Origin: Pseudomonas sp. P5_109
GTDB taxonomy: Bacteria; Pseudomonadota; Gammaproteobacteria; Pseudomonadales; Pseudomonadaceae
Direction of reading: 5' to 3'
DNA: 64,000 bases
NCBI RefSeq assembly: GCF_034009455.1
Contig: NZ_CP125380.1
Location: 5,283,501 to 5,347,500 of the forward strand
In this document: piece by piece, positions 37,301 through 47,469 of the stretch
How positions within the stretch are numbered: the stretch's first letter is position 1
Layout of the letters: each line of letters begins with the position of its first letter
Notes under the pieces: model-generated
What the model saw: the letters and a program-made list of their open reading frames with translations, nothing else
The model's database searches: none
What the model was told of the DNA's origin: nothing
Made by a program: the position numbers and the translations under genes

Positions 37301-37460
37301 GGATCAAGACTCCTGTTCGAAAACACGACGAAAACCGGGCATCTGTCGATGTCCGGTCAAAAGGCGTTAAGGAAGAAACAGGTGAAAGCGTAAACGTTTC
37401 AGCTCGGAAACGGCCTGAGGCAGTGTCTCCGCAAGGGAGCATGGGGGAACTTCGCTGCAT
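37293..37460 (-). other. Possible 55-codon leader ORF upstream of the SDR gene
   Basis: An open frame starting at 37460 with exactly the initiation region of dgoK (AACAGGTGAAG, then GTGATGCAG versus CGATGCAG). It ends at a TGA that overlaps the first codons of the SDR gene (ATGGCTGA, frame shifted). The peptide MQRSSPMLPCG... resembles nothing I know. It may be a translated leader that couples to the SDR gene, or the scar of a promoter-plus-start duplication. Confidence 0.35.
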
Positions 37461-37513
37461 CACTTCACCTGTTTTGTTTTTTTAAGTGTGAGTGCATGTA
37501 CCTGGTGAGGCCG

Positions 37514-37572
37514 ACTATAAACCCGGCCCGCGATAAATCTCAATATATATATTTGCATCCCATATTTAGGGA
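37514..37572 (-). promoter_or_regulatory. SDR-araFGH promoter and operator, twin of the dgoK promoter
   Basis: Minus-strand TTGAGA (37538-37543), 18-bp spacer, TATAGT (37514-37519), with AAATATGGGAT, N7, TATATATTGAGATTT immediately upstream. The 15-bp stretch AAATCTCAATATATA and the 10-bp ATCCCATATT (plus strand) are identical to the dgoK region at 25589-25619. The block reaches the stop codon of the SMP-30 gene at 37574. Confidence 0.7.
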
Positions 37573-37573
37573 T

Positions 37574-38449
37574 CTATCCAGCGAAACGCGTGCAATGCTT
37601 TCCAGGCACATCCACTGGCATCGACAACACGGCCCCATCCAACGGATGGCCCAGCGGACTTGCCGCGCTGGTGATGTACAGGGTCTTCAGGTCTGTGCCG
37701 CCAAACACGCAACTGGTGGGACGACTGATCGGCAGTTCAATGATCCGATCGACTTTGCCGTCCGGGTTCAACCTGAGCAGGCAGCTGCCATCCCAACGGG
37801 CATTCCAGATAAAACCTTCGGCATCCATCGCCGAACCGTCCGGGCCGCCACGCGCGTGCGCACCCAACCAGACTTGCGGCGCATCGAGGGCTCCGTCGGT
37901 ACGGATGAAATGTCGATACAGGGTGCCTTCGAGGCTGTCACCGAAGTAAACGCTGGTGGCGTCATCGCTCCACAGCAACGTGTTGGGAATGCCCAGGTTG
38001 CGCAACAACGGCACAACCCGTCCGGCGCGATCGATGCGAAACAGCCCACCCGAACGATGGACGATGGGCAGGTCTTCGCCGTGTTCTCCGATATTGTTTT
38101 GCATGGTGCCAAGCCAGAGCCGGCCCAGGGCGTCGCAGCGAGCTTCGTTGGGGCGGTTGCCCGATTGCGGATCGGCCACGCAGAACAATGTCAGGCGCGG
38201 TTCCAGGCCTGGAGAGTCGAGATCGAGCCGATACACGCCGCTGCTCAGTGTCACCAGCGCGTCGCCGCTTTCGCAGGGAATGAACGCCGATACGTGCTCC
38301 GGCATCTGCCAGATCTGCACGTTGGCGCCGATCAAGCGCAACGCCTGTTTACCGGCGATATCCACCCAGTACAGGGCCTGGGTGGGCGCATCCCAGAACG
38401 GGCCTTCGCCCAGTTTCGCCCGATGTCCGGTAACCGCCGTCAACGTCAT
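37574..38449 (-). CDS. SMP-30/gluconolactonase family lactonase
   Basis: A 291-residue six-bladed propeller of the SMP-30/regucalcin family. It has the metal-ligand Glu in GEGPFWDAPTQALYWVDI, the RCDALGRLWLGTM block and PNTLLWSDDATSVYFGDS (NGL-type Asn and Asp). It should open the aldonolactone made by the neighbouring dehydrogenase, giving D-galactonate or L-arabonate. It follows the FadR-type regulator gene by 45 bp and probably shares its transcript. Confidence 0.9.
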   Translation of the reverse strand: MTLTAVTGHRAKLGEGPFWDAPTQALYWVDIAGKQALRLIGANVQIWQMPEHVSAFIPCESGDALVTLSSGVYRLDLDSPGLEPRLTLFCVADPQSGNRPNEARCDALGRLWLGTMQNNIGEHGEDLPIVHRSGGLFRIDRAGRVVPLLRNLGIPNTLLWSDDATSVYFGDSLEGTLYRHFIRTDGALDAPQVWLGAHARGGPDGSAMDAEGFIWNARWDGSCLLRLNPDGKVDRIIELPISRPTSCVFGGTDLKTLYITSAASPLGHPLDGAVLSMPVDVPGKHCTRFAG

Positions 38450-38494
38450 GAAACCTCCTGCATTGTTCTTGTTTTTATATGGGGTTTTTTGTTT

Positions 38495-39211
38495 TCAACT
38501 GGCCTTTTTATCGGCCATGACTTGCGGGTAGTAACGCTTGATCGCCAGGTCGGCGTTATCGATCAGGGTCATGCAGGCCCAGACACCCCGGGCGGTATCA
38601 CGGGCCGCTATGGCCTCGGCCAGGTCCCGGTGGATCGGCAAGGTGCGACGCAATTCATCCGGGTCGGCGGCGGACACTTCAAAGGCCACCGCCAGCAACG
38701 CGCCGAGGGCCGGAACCATTTGTTCGATGAATTGATTGTGGCTGGCAGCGAGAATGCACTCGTGGAAGAACTGGTCGGCACGGTTGTAATCGATGCCGCT
38801 GTCCACCGCACGCTCCAGCGCGTTGCAGGCCAGCAGGATTGCATTCACTTGTTCGCCGGTTGCGCGCTCGCAGGCCCAGCGCACGGCCATGGGTTCAATG
38901 GTGCGGCGCAGGTCGAGCAAATCGTCGACGAAGTTTTCCGGCAAGCCGCTGCGTGACAACCAGCCGACGACTTGGGGATCGAAGAGGTTCCAGCGTCGCA
39001 CCGGCAACACCCGCGTGCCGACTTTCGGACCGACCTCGAGCATGCCTTTGGCAACCAGGGTCTTGATCGCTTCGCGGATGACCGTGCGGCTCACGCCGAG
39101 TTGTTCGCCAAGGTCGGCTTCGACCTTGAGGGACTCACCCGGCTTGACCTGCCCCGTGGCGAGCCAGCATCCCAGCCAGTCAACCGTCGACGCATGAAAG
39201 CTGCTGGACAT
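38495..39211 (-). CDS. FadR-type GntR regulator with FCD domain
   Basis: A 238-residue regulator: winged helix about 25-75 (EADLGEQLGVSRTVIREAIKTLVAKG, then VGPKVGTRVLP) and an all-helical FCD effector domain with metal-ligand type residues (DLRRTIEPMAVRWA, DQFFHECILAASHN). E. coli DgoR, the galactonate repressor, belongs to this family. Encoded next to the lactonase and araFGH-SDR genes, it is the best candidate regulator of galactose/galactonate use here. The ATG at 39211 has GAGG 5 nt upstream; a GTG at 39217 overlaps that SD. Confidence 0.88.
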   Translation of the reverse strand: MSSSFHASTVDWLGCWLATGQVKPGESLKVEADLGEQLGVSRTVIREAIKTLVAKGMLEVGPKVGTRVLPVRRWNLFDPQVVGWLSRSGLPENFVDDLLDLRRTIEPMAVRWACERATGEQVNAILLACNALERAVDSGIDYNRADQFFHECILAASHNQFIEQMVPALGALLAVAFEVSAADPDELRRTLPIHRDLAEAIAARDTARGVWACMTLIDNADLAIKRYYPQVMADKKAS

Positions 39212-39243
39212 GGACACCTCAAGGTCGAACGCGATGGAAGCTC

Positions 39244-39272
39244 ACGCTAATCATCATATGATTGAGTGTCAA
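39244..39272 (-). promoter_or_regulatory. Promoter and palindromic operator of the FadR-type regulator gene
   Basis: Minus-strand TTGACA (39267-39272), 17-bp spacer, TAGCGT (39244-39249). A perfect palindrome AATCAT-CAT-ATGATT (39249-39263) fills the spacer, so binding would block the promoter. A close relative lies before araF at 36429-36441, suggesting autorepression plus control of the transporter. Confidence 0.55.
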
Positions 39273-39302
39273 TTTGATTTTATAGAGAACGACAGAGATC
39301 TA

Positions 39303-39394
39303 CTGTGGGAGCGGGCTTGCTCGCGAAGACGGAGTCACATCCGACAACGATGTCGGCTGACCCGGCGCTTTCGCGAGCAAGCCCGCTCCCACAG
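39303..39394. repeat. REP doublet (GTGGGAGCGGGC type)
   Basis: Inverted TGTGGGAGCGGGCTTGCTCG units. It stands at the boundary between the catabolic block and the conserved DUF1285 gene. Confidence 0.9.
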
Positions 39395-39403
39395 GGTTTT
39401 GCG

Positions 39404-39964
39404 TCAGGGCTCAAGACCGATGGGGAAGAATTCGCCGCCGCTCCATACACCCAGCCAGCGCTGACCGTCGATCTCGCGACTCACCGCCAGCTCGACCAAT
39501 TGATAGAACACGTTGCGGTGAATCAACGCCTCAAGATTACTGCGCACATGCACGTAAGGCGCTGGCTCCTGCGTGACCGGGTCGATGACCACGCGCATTG
39601 GATGCTCGGCGCCGGCCTCGGTGGTTTCATCGACGTTGGTGGTAAAGCGCAACACCTGCGCCTCGCCCTCGCCTTCCACGTCCACCGCGATTGCCACGAA
39701 CGGCACGTCGTCGACCTTGATACCGACTTTTTCCACCGGAGTGATCAGGAAATAATCATCGCCGTCGCGGCGAATGATGGTGGAGAACAGCTTGACCATC
39801 GGCTTGCGCCCGATCGGCGTGCCCAGGTAGTACCAGGTGCCGTCGCGGGCGATACGCATATCGATGTCGCCGCAGAAATCGGGATTCCACAGGTGCACCG
39901 GCGGCAAGCCTTTGGTCTTGGGGATTTGCCCCAGCAGGTCGTTGGCTTTTTGCGGGCCACTCAT
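39404..39964 (-). CDS. DUF1285 domain-containing protein
   Basis: A 186-residue cytoplasmic protein made of one DUF1285 domain. It has [25 protein letters not shown] and [32 protein letters not shown] near the N-terminus, and [25 protein letters not shown] near the C-terminus. The family has a structure but no established role. It is 16 bp downstream of the DUF4823 lipoprotein gene, so the two are cotranscribed. Confidence 0.9.
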   Translation of the reverse strand: MSGPQKANDLLGQIPKTKGLPPVHLWNPDFCGDIDMRIARDGTWYYLGTPIGRKPMVKLFSTIIRRDGDDYFLITPVEKVGIKVDDVPFVAIAVDVEGEGEAQVLRFTTNVDETTEAGAEHPMRVVIDPVTQEPAPYVHVRSNLEALIHRNVFYQLVELAVSREIDGQRWLGVWSGGEFFPIGLEP

Positions 39965-39980
39965 GGCGTTCTCCTTGGTT

Positions 39981-40589
39981 TTACTGGTCGCTGAGCCCCA
40001 GCAGGCTACGCGCGTATTGTTCCAGCGGCGGGCCCATCAGGTCTTCGGGTTTTTTATCGTGGAACGTCAGTAAACCGCCACGACTCTTGATGGTCGCAGT
40101 ATCAATCAAATACTGGGTGCTGGTCTCGATCAACATGATCTGAATCATACCGCTATCGATGCCAAGACGATCCAGGGCTTCCTGGTCCAGCCACTCGTCC
40201 GAGTTGCCGATACGGTCGTCAGACTTGGCAAATCGGGTGTAGAGCAGATAGTGCGCACCGGCGGCACGGGCTTCGCCCATGGCCTGGTCGAGGCCTTCCG
40301 GCGTACGGGCACGGCGGACCATCGGGAAGTATTCGACGAAGCCATCGAAGGCGACTTCGGCAATCACGTTGGGCCGTGGGTAAACGACGCTGCCCGGCGG
40401 CATGAAAACGCCTTGGGCGATGTAGACGAACGAGTCCGGCTGGATGCGCAGGTTGTTTACGCGACGGCTGTCGCTGTGGTCGAGCAGCCCCGCATCGCTC
40501 ATATGGTAACGAGTCCCTTCGGCCATATCGCTGATGTTCATGCAGCCACCAAGTGCCAAAACGGCCAGCAGCAAAACCAGGCTACGCAT
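39981..40589 (-). CDS. DUF4823 domain-containing lipoprotein
   Basis: A 202-residue protein with a lipoprotein signal ([13 protein letters not shown], Cys16) and a DUF4823 domain. The middle [27 protein letters not shown] segment and the helical [10 protein letters not shown] to [12 protein letters not shown] tail are visible. It should be lipid-anchored in the periplasm. Function unknown. It is first in a two-gene transcript with DUF1285. Confidence 0.88.
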   Translation of the reverse strand: MRSLVLLLAVLALGGCMNISDMAEGTRYHMSDAGLLDHSDSRRVNNLRIQPDSFVYIAQGVFMPPGSVVYPRPNVIAEVAFDGFVEYFPMVRRARTPEGLDQAMGEARAAGAHYLLYTRFAKSDDRIGNSDEWLDQEALDRLGIDSGMIQIMLIETSTQYLIDTATIKSRGGLLTFHDKKPEDLMGPPLEQYARSLLGLSDQ

Positions 40590-40696
40590 CCTATCCTCCA
40601 GAGGCCGGTGTCGGAAAACCGGCGAATGGCCGTTGGATGCAGCTTCCGCGCCAGTCCTTGAGCCTGTTTATATATCAGGACTGCGAATGATGATCT

Positions 40697-40828
40697 GTGG
40701 CGAGGGAGCTCGCTCCCGCTCGGCTGCGCAGCAGTCGTAAACCGCTGTATGCATTATGCCCGGTGCAACTTGGAAATGGTTTTGGGGTTGCTTCGCAACC
40801 CAGCGGGAGCAAGCTCCCTCGCCACAAA
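40697..40828. repeat. REP doublet (GTGGCGAGGGAGC type)
   Basis: Inverted units TGTGGCGAGGGAGCTCGCTC (from about 40696) and GAGCAAGCTCCCTCGCCACA (ending about 40826) enclose about 90 bp, between the DUF4823 promoter region and the end of moaA. Confidence 0.85.
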
Positions 40829-40851
40829 AGCTCCCAGTCACAAAGTCCGGT

Positions 40852-41820
40852 TCAGCCGCCGATAATCTTCATGACAGTCGCGCCGCCCGAGAATGCCACT
40901 TCCTGCTTGTCACCCAAGGCTTTGACCAGCAGTCGCTGCAGCGCGGGCAGCGCTTGATGACGCGGCTTGTCCAGCAGGTCGCCGATGTAATGGCGATTGC
41001 TCGACGACAGGCAGCCATGCAGCCACCCGGTGGAAGATAAACGCAAGCGTGAACAGGTCCGGCAGAAAGGCACGCTCTCGTTGGCGATCACGCCGAAATA
41101 GCCCTGGCCGGGAATTTCATAGCGAACGGCCGTCGCATCGACCGGGGCATCCGCCTGCAGGTATTCGTAGCGCTCGCCGATCAGGCTCAGCAGCTGCTGG
41201 AGGCTGACGAACTGCTGCAAAAAGGCATTGGAATCGTTGGCCAGGTGGCCCATGCGCATCAGCTCGATGAAGCGCAGTTCATAACCGCGCTCCAGGCAGT
41301 AGTCGAGCAGCGGCATCACTTGATCGAGGTTCTGCCCGCGCAGCGGCACCATGTTGACCTTGATCTTCATGCCGGCCGCACTGGCCTCGTTCATGCCGTC
41401 GAGCACGGTGGCCAGGTCGCCGCCCCGGGCAATGCCACGAAACGCACTGGCGTCGAGGGTATCGAGGGAAACGTTGAGGCGCCGAATGCCTGCGTTCACC
41501 AGCAGTGGCAGTTTCTTCGCCAGCAACTGGCCATTGGTGGTCAGGCTGATGTCCTCCAGGCCCATCTGCCCGACCGCCGTCATGAACGCTTCGAGTTTCG
41601 GGCTGACCAGCGGCTCGCCGCCAGTAATGCGCAGGCGCTCGATCCCCGCCGCTTCAATCAGATAAGCCACACCGCGCGCCATGGCTTCGGCCGACAACTC
41701 ATCCTGCGCAGCCACCAGCCGCTTGCCGTTGGGCACGCAGTAGGTACAGGCGTAATTGCAGGCTGAGGTCAGGCTGATTCGCAAGTTGCGAAAACGCCTG
41801 CCTTGACGGTCAACGATCAT
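40852..41820 (-). CDS. moaA: GTP 3',8-cyclase (molybdenum cofactor synthesis)
   Basis: A 322-residue radical-SAM protein. The N-terminal cluster motif is CNYACTYC (C-x3-C-x2-C); RITGGEPLVSPKL binds SAM. The C-terminal second 4Fe-4S site is CRTCSRLRLSSTGWLHGC. The protein ends in the GG pair needed for activity. It makes the first intermediate of molybdopterin from GTP. The window also encodes a molybdenum hydroxylase and its accessory factors at 60-64 kb. A perfect 12-bp dyad lies 28 bp upstream. Confidence 0.93.
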   Translation of the reverse strand: MIVDRQGRRFRNLRISLTSACNYACTYCVPNGKRLVAAQDELSAEAMARGVAYLIEAAGIERLRITGGEPLVSPKLEAFMTAVGQMGLEDISLTTNGQLLAKKLPLLVNAGIRRLNVSLDTLDASAFRGIARGGDLATVLDGMNEASAAGMKIKVNMVPLRGQNLDQVMPLLDYCLERGYELRFIELMRMGHLANDSNAFLQQFVSLQQLLSLIGERYEYLQADAPVDATAVRYEIPGQGYFGVIANESVPFCRTCSRLRLSSTGWLHGCLSSSNRHYIGDLLDKPRHQALPALQRLLVKALGDKQEVAFSGGATVMKIIGG

Positions 41821-41848
41821 GGTTACTCCGGCGGAAGAATATCGGGCT

Positions 41849-41880
41849 GCTAAAACTTGACTCAGAAATCAAGTTTTAGC
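41849..41880. promoter_or_regulatory. Perfect 12-bp dyad before moaA
   Basis: GCTAAAACTTGA (41849-41860) and TCAAGTTTTAGC (41869-41880) form a perfect inverted repeat with an 8-nt centre, 28 bp upstream of the moaA ATG. No T-run follows on either strand. It is either an operator or a leader hairpin of moaA. Confidence 0.5.
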
Positions 41881-41957
41881 AAGTCCTCTACCTGAGTATA
41901 TTCCTGCGGCACTGCGCCAAGTAGCGAAATCATGGCGCAATAAGGCAACTGAATGGC

Positions 41958-42596
41958 TCAGCTGCCGGAAGTGTCGGTGTCGCGCTTGCGCTTGTTGCCC
42001 ATGCGCACGCCGATATCCATGAGGAACTGGAAGAAACCTTCCTGATCTTCCAGCACATTGCTCCAGAACGGCGAGTGATACAGCGCCACGGCACCGTGCA
42101 CCAGCGCCCAGGACGCGCAGTAATGGAAGTAAGGCGGCACGTCTTCGAGCTTGCCTTCGCTGATCCGGCCCTTGATCAGCAGGGTCAGGCGTTCGAAGTT
42201 CGAGGCACGGATCTTGTGCAGCTCCTCGATCATCTCCGGCACCTGGTTGCCCTTGACCACTTTTTCTTCGAGGCGGTCGAACAAGCGATAGCGTTGTGGA
42301 TCGCGCATGCGGAATTCGAAGTAGGCCCGGGATAGGGCTTCCTTGTCCTTGTCGACATCGGCCGAATGCAACAGCTCGTTCAAATCGCGCTCGTAGTCGA
42401 GCATCAGGCGCAGATAGATTTCCGCCTTGGATTTGAAGTGCTTGTAGATCGTGCCTTTACCGATACCGACGGCATCAGCAATCATCTCGACGGTGACACT
42501 GTCTTCACCTTGTTCGAGGAACAGCTTGAGCGCGGTATCGAGAATTTCCTGCTCGCGGCGACGGAATTCACGGACCTTACGGGGTTCTTTATGCAT
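41958..42596 (-). CDS. TetR family transcriptional regulator
   Basis: A 212-residue protein with an N-terminal TetR helix-turn-helix (FLEQGEDSVTVEMIADAVGIGKGTIYKHFKSKAEI) and a helical ligand domain. The C-terminus is basic (MGNKRKRDT). It sits at the position of the TetR gene PA2957 in P. aeruginosa, upstream of rgsA and tatD. Its target is unknown. Confidence 0.88.
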   Translation of the reverse strand: MHKEPRKVREFRRREQEILDTALKLFLEQGEDSVTVEMIADAVGIGKGTIYKHFKSKAEIYLRLMLDYERDLNELLHSADVDKDKEALSRAYFEFRMRDPQRYRLFDRLEEKVVKGNQVPEMIEELHKIRASNFERLTLLIKGRISEGKLEDVPPYFHYCASWALVHGAVALYHSPFWSNVLEDQEGFFQFLMDIGVRMGNKRKRDTDTSGS

Positions 42597-42811
42597 AAGA
42601 AAAGGTCTGTCGGGGTCAAAATTCGAAGCCGCGTATTATGCCTAACTTACGCAAAAATGCACGGATCATCCGACCATATCTGCGCTTTCTGGTCATTCCG
42701 CGTACGTTTACAGGTTGATGAGAACTCTTCCGAAGCGCACGTATTCCAAATATGTTTAAAAACCCGGGCCGCTAAACTGGACGAGGCGCAATCCTGATCA
42801 ATACTTGAACT

Positions 42812-42928
42812 GTCGGCGGGACATCTCCCCCAAGTGTTACGCCGATATTGGTACCAACGGACCGCGTGCCATTGTTTTACTCCTAATGGTCTTAACCCGG
42901 ATTCACCCCCCAGAACCCGGGTTTTTTT
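42812..42928 (+). ncRNA. rgsA: RgsA (P16) small regulatory RNA
   Basis: About 117 nt, ending in an intrinsic terminator (AACCCGG at 42894-42900, CCGGGTT at 42917-42923, then T8). The upstream CAATACT at 42799-42805 resembles an RpoS-type -10 box (CTATACT). The 5' part begins TGTCGGCGGGACAT. In P. aeruginosa rgsA lies beside tatD, as here, and is about 120 nt and RpoS-dependent. No protein frame exists in this 342-bp gap. Boundaries are estimates. Confidence 0.75.
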
Positions 42929-42938
42929 TGCCTGCGAT

Positions 42939-43724
42939 TTAACCTTTTACGTGTGCCAGCGGGAACAGCCGCTTGAAATTGGCGGTGGTCTGCTCGGCAA
43001 ACCGCTCGTAGGGCTCACCACGCAACATTGCCAGAAATTCCGCAACTTCACGCACGTACTGCGGCAGGTTTGGCTTGCCGCGATAAGGGATCGGCGCCAG
43101 GTACGGCGAGTCGGTTTCCACCAGCAAGCGGTCGGCAGGCACCTTGCTGGCCACATCGCGCAACGCATCGGCATTGCGGAAAGTGACAATCCCGGACAGG
43201 GAAATGTAATAGCCCATGTCCAGCGCAGCCTTGGCCATTTCCCAGTCTTCGGTAAAGCAATGCAATACGCCCGCCTGGGGCAGCGCCGCTTCACGCAGCA
43301 AGTCCAGGGTATCGGTACGAGCGCCACGGGTGTGGATGATCACCGGTTTGCCGGTCTGCTGCGCCGCTTGCAGGTGCAGGCGGAAGGACTCCTGCTGCAA
43401 CTCTGCCGCTTCCGGCTCGTAGTGGTAATCAAGGCCGGTTTCGCCAATGGCGACGACCCGCGGGTGATTGAGCTCGTGCAACAGCCAGTCCAGCGCCGGC
43501 GCGGCGCCTGGCTGCAAATCCAGAGGGTGTACGCCCACAGAGCAGTCGACGTCGTCATAACGCTCGGCCAGGGCCTTGACGTCGGCTGCGTTGTCCGCGC
43601 TGACGCCGATACACAGAAAGTGCCCTACCCCGCGCTGTCGGGCGGCATCCAGGGCAGCGTCCAGGGAGCCGTCGTGGGCGGCCAGGTCAAGGCGATCAAG
43701 GTGACAATGGGAATCTACGAGCAT
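42939..43724 (-). CDS. tatD: TatD family metal-dependent hydrolase
   Basis: A 261-residue TIM-barrel hydrolase with the metal site MLVDSHCHLD at the N-terminus, AIGETGLDYHY (Glu), PVIIHTRGA (His), HCFTEDWEMA (His) and ETDSPYLAP (Asp). TatD proteins are Mg-dependent 3' to 5' DNases/RNases. The start at 43724 matches the family but has no clear SD; a TTG at 43736 is also open. It lies only 65 bp downstream of holB, with no pilZ gene between them. Confidence 0.92.
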   Translation of the reverse strand: MLVDSHCHLDRLDLAAHDGSLDAALDAARQRGVGHFLCIGVSADNAADVKALAERYDDVDCSVGVHPLDLQPGAAPALDWLLHELNHPRVVAIGETGLDYHYEPEAAELQQESFRLHLQAAQQTGKPVIIHTRGARTDTLDLLREAALPQAGVLHCFTEDWEMAKAALDMGYYISLSGIVTFRNADALRDVASKVPADRLLVETDSPYLAPIPYRGKPNLPQYVREVAEFLAMLRGEPYERFAEQTTANFKRLFPLAHVKG

Positions 43725-43789
43725 AAAGGGCTGCAACTTGTATCGAATGGGTGGGACGGTCGGGTTACTCGGAGTCTAGGCGCTGACAG

Positions 43790-45410
<1,621 letters not shown>

Positions 45411-45420
45411 TTAGTCAGAG

Positions 45421-46650
45421 TCATTGCGAGCTTTTCGCCGCGCTTGCATCGGCGGCCGGCGTTTCAGGGGCCGGCGCAGGATCTTGCGGCGGTACCTGCG
45501 GCAGCGCCTCGGGAGCGGTGTTCGGCGAAGCGGCCGGGATCGGCGTCTCCTGCGAAGCCCTGGCCTCCTGCGTACCCGCCTGCTCAGCCTGGGTTGGCGG
45601 TGTCTCTGCCGTGGTAGCGGGCGCCGGGCTGGAGCGGTAATCGGAGCGACGCTTGAGCTGGAACTCCTTCACCGCATTGTTGTGGGCATCCAGGTCGTCG
45701 GAGAACACATGCGTACCATCACCGCGCGCCACGAAGTAAAGACTGTTGCCCTCCACCGGATTGAGCGCCGCATGGATGGCTTCGCGCCCGACCATGGAGA
45801 TCGGCGTCGGCGGCAGGCCTGCATTCATGTAGGTGTTATAGGGCGTCGACTCCCTGAGGTGAGCCCGGGTCAGCTTGCCGCTGTAGCGGTCGCCGAGGCC
45901 GTAGATCACTGTCGGGTCGGTCTGCAGCAGCATGCCTATCGCCATGCGTCGCACAAACACACCGGCAATCTGCCCGCGCTCCTGCGGTACGCCGGTTTCC
46001 TTTTCCACCAGCGAGGCCATGATCAGCGCCTGATAGGGTTCGGTGTACGGCGCATCGGCGGCGCGCTGCTCCCACTCCTTGGCGAGCACTTCGTCAAGAC
46101 GGTCGTAAGCGGTCTTCAACAACTCGAGATCGGACATCCCGCGTACATAGCGATAGGTGTCAGGGAAGAAGCGCCCTTCCGGAAAAATCCCGCTGTGGCC
46201 AAGCTTGTCCATGACCTGGCTATCGCTCAAACCGTTGAGGTCATGATCGAGCTTCTCTTCCTTGGCCAGCGCTGCGCGGACCTGACGGAAATTCCAGCCT
46301 TCGACCAGGGTCAGGCTGTACTGAACCATTTCCCCGCGTTTCCACAGGTCGATCAGGCCTTCGACAGTCATACCCGGTTGCAGGCGATATTCGCCGCTGT
46401 GCAGGGGTTGTTTGGCGAGATTGAAGCGCCAATACACACGCAGCCAGAATGCGTCCTTGATGACGCCATTGGCTTCGAGTCGATAGAAGGTGCGGGTCGG
46501 CGTGGTGCCCTTGGGCACATCCAGCAATTGTTCCTGGGCAATGTTCAGCGGCTGTACCAGCGCCGAATGAATTTTCCAGGCTGAAGCACCCAACAGCAGC
46601 CCCGCCAGAACCACTCCGGTTTCCAGCAGCAGCAAGAGTTTACGTCTCAC
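45421..46650 (-). CDS. mltG: Endolytic murein transglycosylase MltG
   Basis: A 409-residue protein with one N-terminal membrane helix (LLLLLETGVVLAGLLLGAS), a LysM-like region and the YceG catalytic domain. The catalytic glutamate is E218 in VEKETG, the same number as in E. coli. The C-terminal 60 residues are a Pro/Ala/Glu/Thr-rich tail absent from E. coli MltG. It cuts nascent glycan strands at the inner membrane. GTG start; 3 bp after pabC. Confidence 0.94.
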   Translation of the reverse strand: MRRKLLLLLETGVVLAGLLLGASAWKIHSALVQPLNIAQEQLLDVPKGTTPTRTFYRLEANGVIKDAFWLRVYWRFNLAKQPLHSGEYRLQPGMTVEGLIDLWKRGEMVQYSLTLVEGWNFRQVRAALAKEEKLDHDLNGLSDSQVMDKLGHSGIFPEGRFFPDTYRYVRGMSDLELLKTAYDRLDEVLAKEWEQRAADAPYTEPYQALIMASLVEKETGVPQERGQIAGVFVRRMAIGMLLQTDPTVIYGLGDRYSGKLTRAHLRESTPYNTYMNAGLPPTPISMVGREAIHAALNPVEGNSLYFVARGDGTHVFSDDLDAHNNAVKEFQLKRRSDYRSSPAPATTAETPPTQAEQAGTQEARASQETPIPAASPNTAPEALPQVPPQDPAPAPETPAADASAAKSSQ

Positions 46651-46653
46651 GTA

Positions 46654-47469
46654 TCAAGCATCCAGTAGCACACGGGCAATGGTTTGGAGTTTACGGGTGA
46701 GCGGCCCAACCGGCCAGTGAAGAGCAGCATAGGCGCGCACCGGCCAGATACCATACACGCTGTTGCAGACAAAGACTTCGTCAGCCCATTGCAGCTGTTC
46801 GAGGGGAATATCGGTGATTTGCGTGGAGATTCCCAGCGACTTGGCCTGAAACAATATTTCGGCACGCATCACGCCGGCCACACCACAGCGCTTGAGGTCG
46901 GCGGTGATGAGTACACCATCACGCACCAGGAACAAATTGCTGAACACGCCTTCAATCACGCGCCCGGCCTGATCGAGCATCAAGCCTTCGGCATGCTCGG
47001 TGTCCTGCCATTCGGCACGGGCGAGGACTTGTTCAAGACGATTCAGGTGCTTGAGGCCGGCGAGCAATGGCTGCCTGGACAATCGCGTGGCGCAAGGAAA
47101 CAAACGAACACCCTGCTCGCCATGCACTGCAGGATAAGCCGCGGGTGGATTGCCTTGCAGGATGCGTCGGGCCTGGGCCGAAGGATCCGGGGCGTAACCG
47201 CGCAGACCGTCGCCGCGGGTGAGGATGAGCTTGAGCACCCCGTCACCCAGGGCTGCGGCATAGGCCAGCAGTTCGCTACGGACCAACTCATGATCGGCAG
47301 TCATTGCCAGACGCGAACAGCCATCCGCCAGGCGCGACAGGTGTCGCTCCAGCAACACCGGCTGCCCGTTACGCACGGCGATGGTCTCGAACAGACCGTC
47401 GCCATAAGCCAGGCCGCGATCCTTCAGCGACAAAGCGTCAGCCGGCTGACCGTCGACCCAGCTGTCCAT
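46654..47469 (-). CDS. pabC: Aminodeoxychorismate lyase
   Basis: A 271-residue PLP fold-type IV enzyme: GLAYGDGLFETIAV at the N-terminus, the PLP lysine in LKHLNRLEQVLAR, and a late Glu in KRCGVAGVMRAEIL. It makes 4-aminobenzoate for folate. Its ATG overlaps the fabF stop codon (TGATG), giving translational coupling. Confidence 0.94.
   Translation of the reverse strand: MDSWVDGQPADALSLKDRGLAYGDGLFETIAVRNGQPVLLERHLSRLADGCSRLAMTADHELVRSELLAYAAALGDGVLKLILTRGDGLRGYAPDPSAQARRILQGNPPAAYPAVHGEQGVRLFPCATRLSRQPLLAGLKHLNRLEQVLARAEWQDTEHAEGLMLDQAGRVIEGVFSNLFLVRDGVLITADLKRCGVAGVMRAEILFQAKSLGISTQITDIPLEQLQWADEVFVCNSVYGIWPVRAYAALHWPVGPLTRKLQTIARVLLDA

Noticed and set aside
41852..41877. Anr/FNR box upstream of moaA
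   Set aside because: TTGA and TCAA are 8 bp apart, not the 6 bp of TTGAT-N4-ATCAA.
42597..42797. Short plus-strand frame before rgsA
   Set aside because: Spans the TetR promoter region, has no SD or recognisable protein features.
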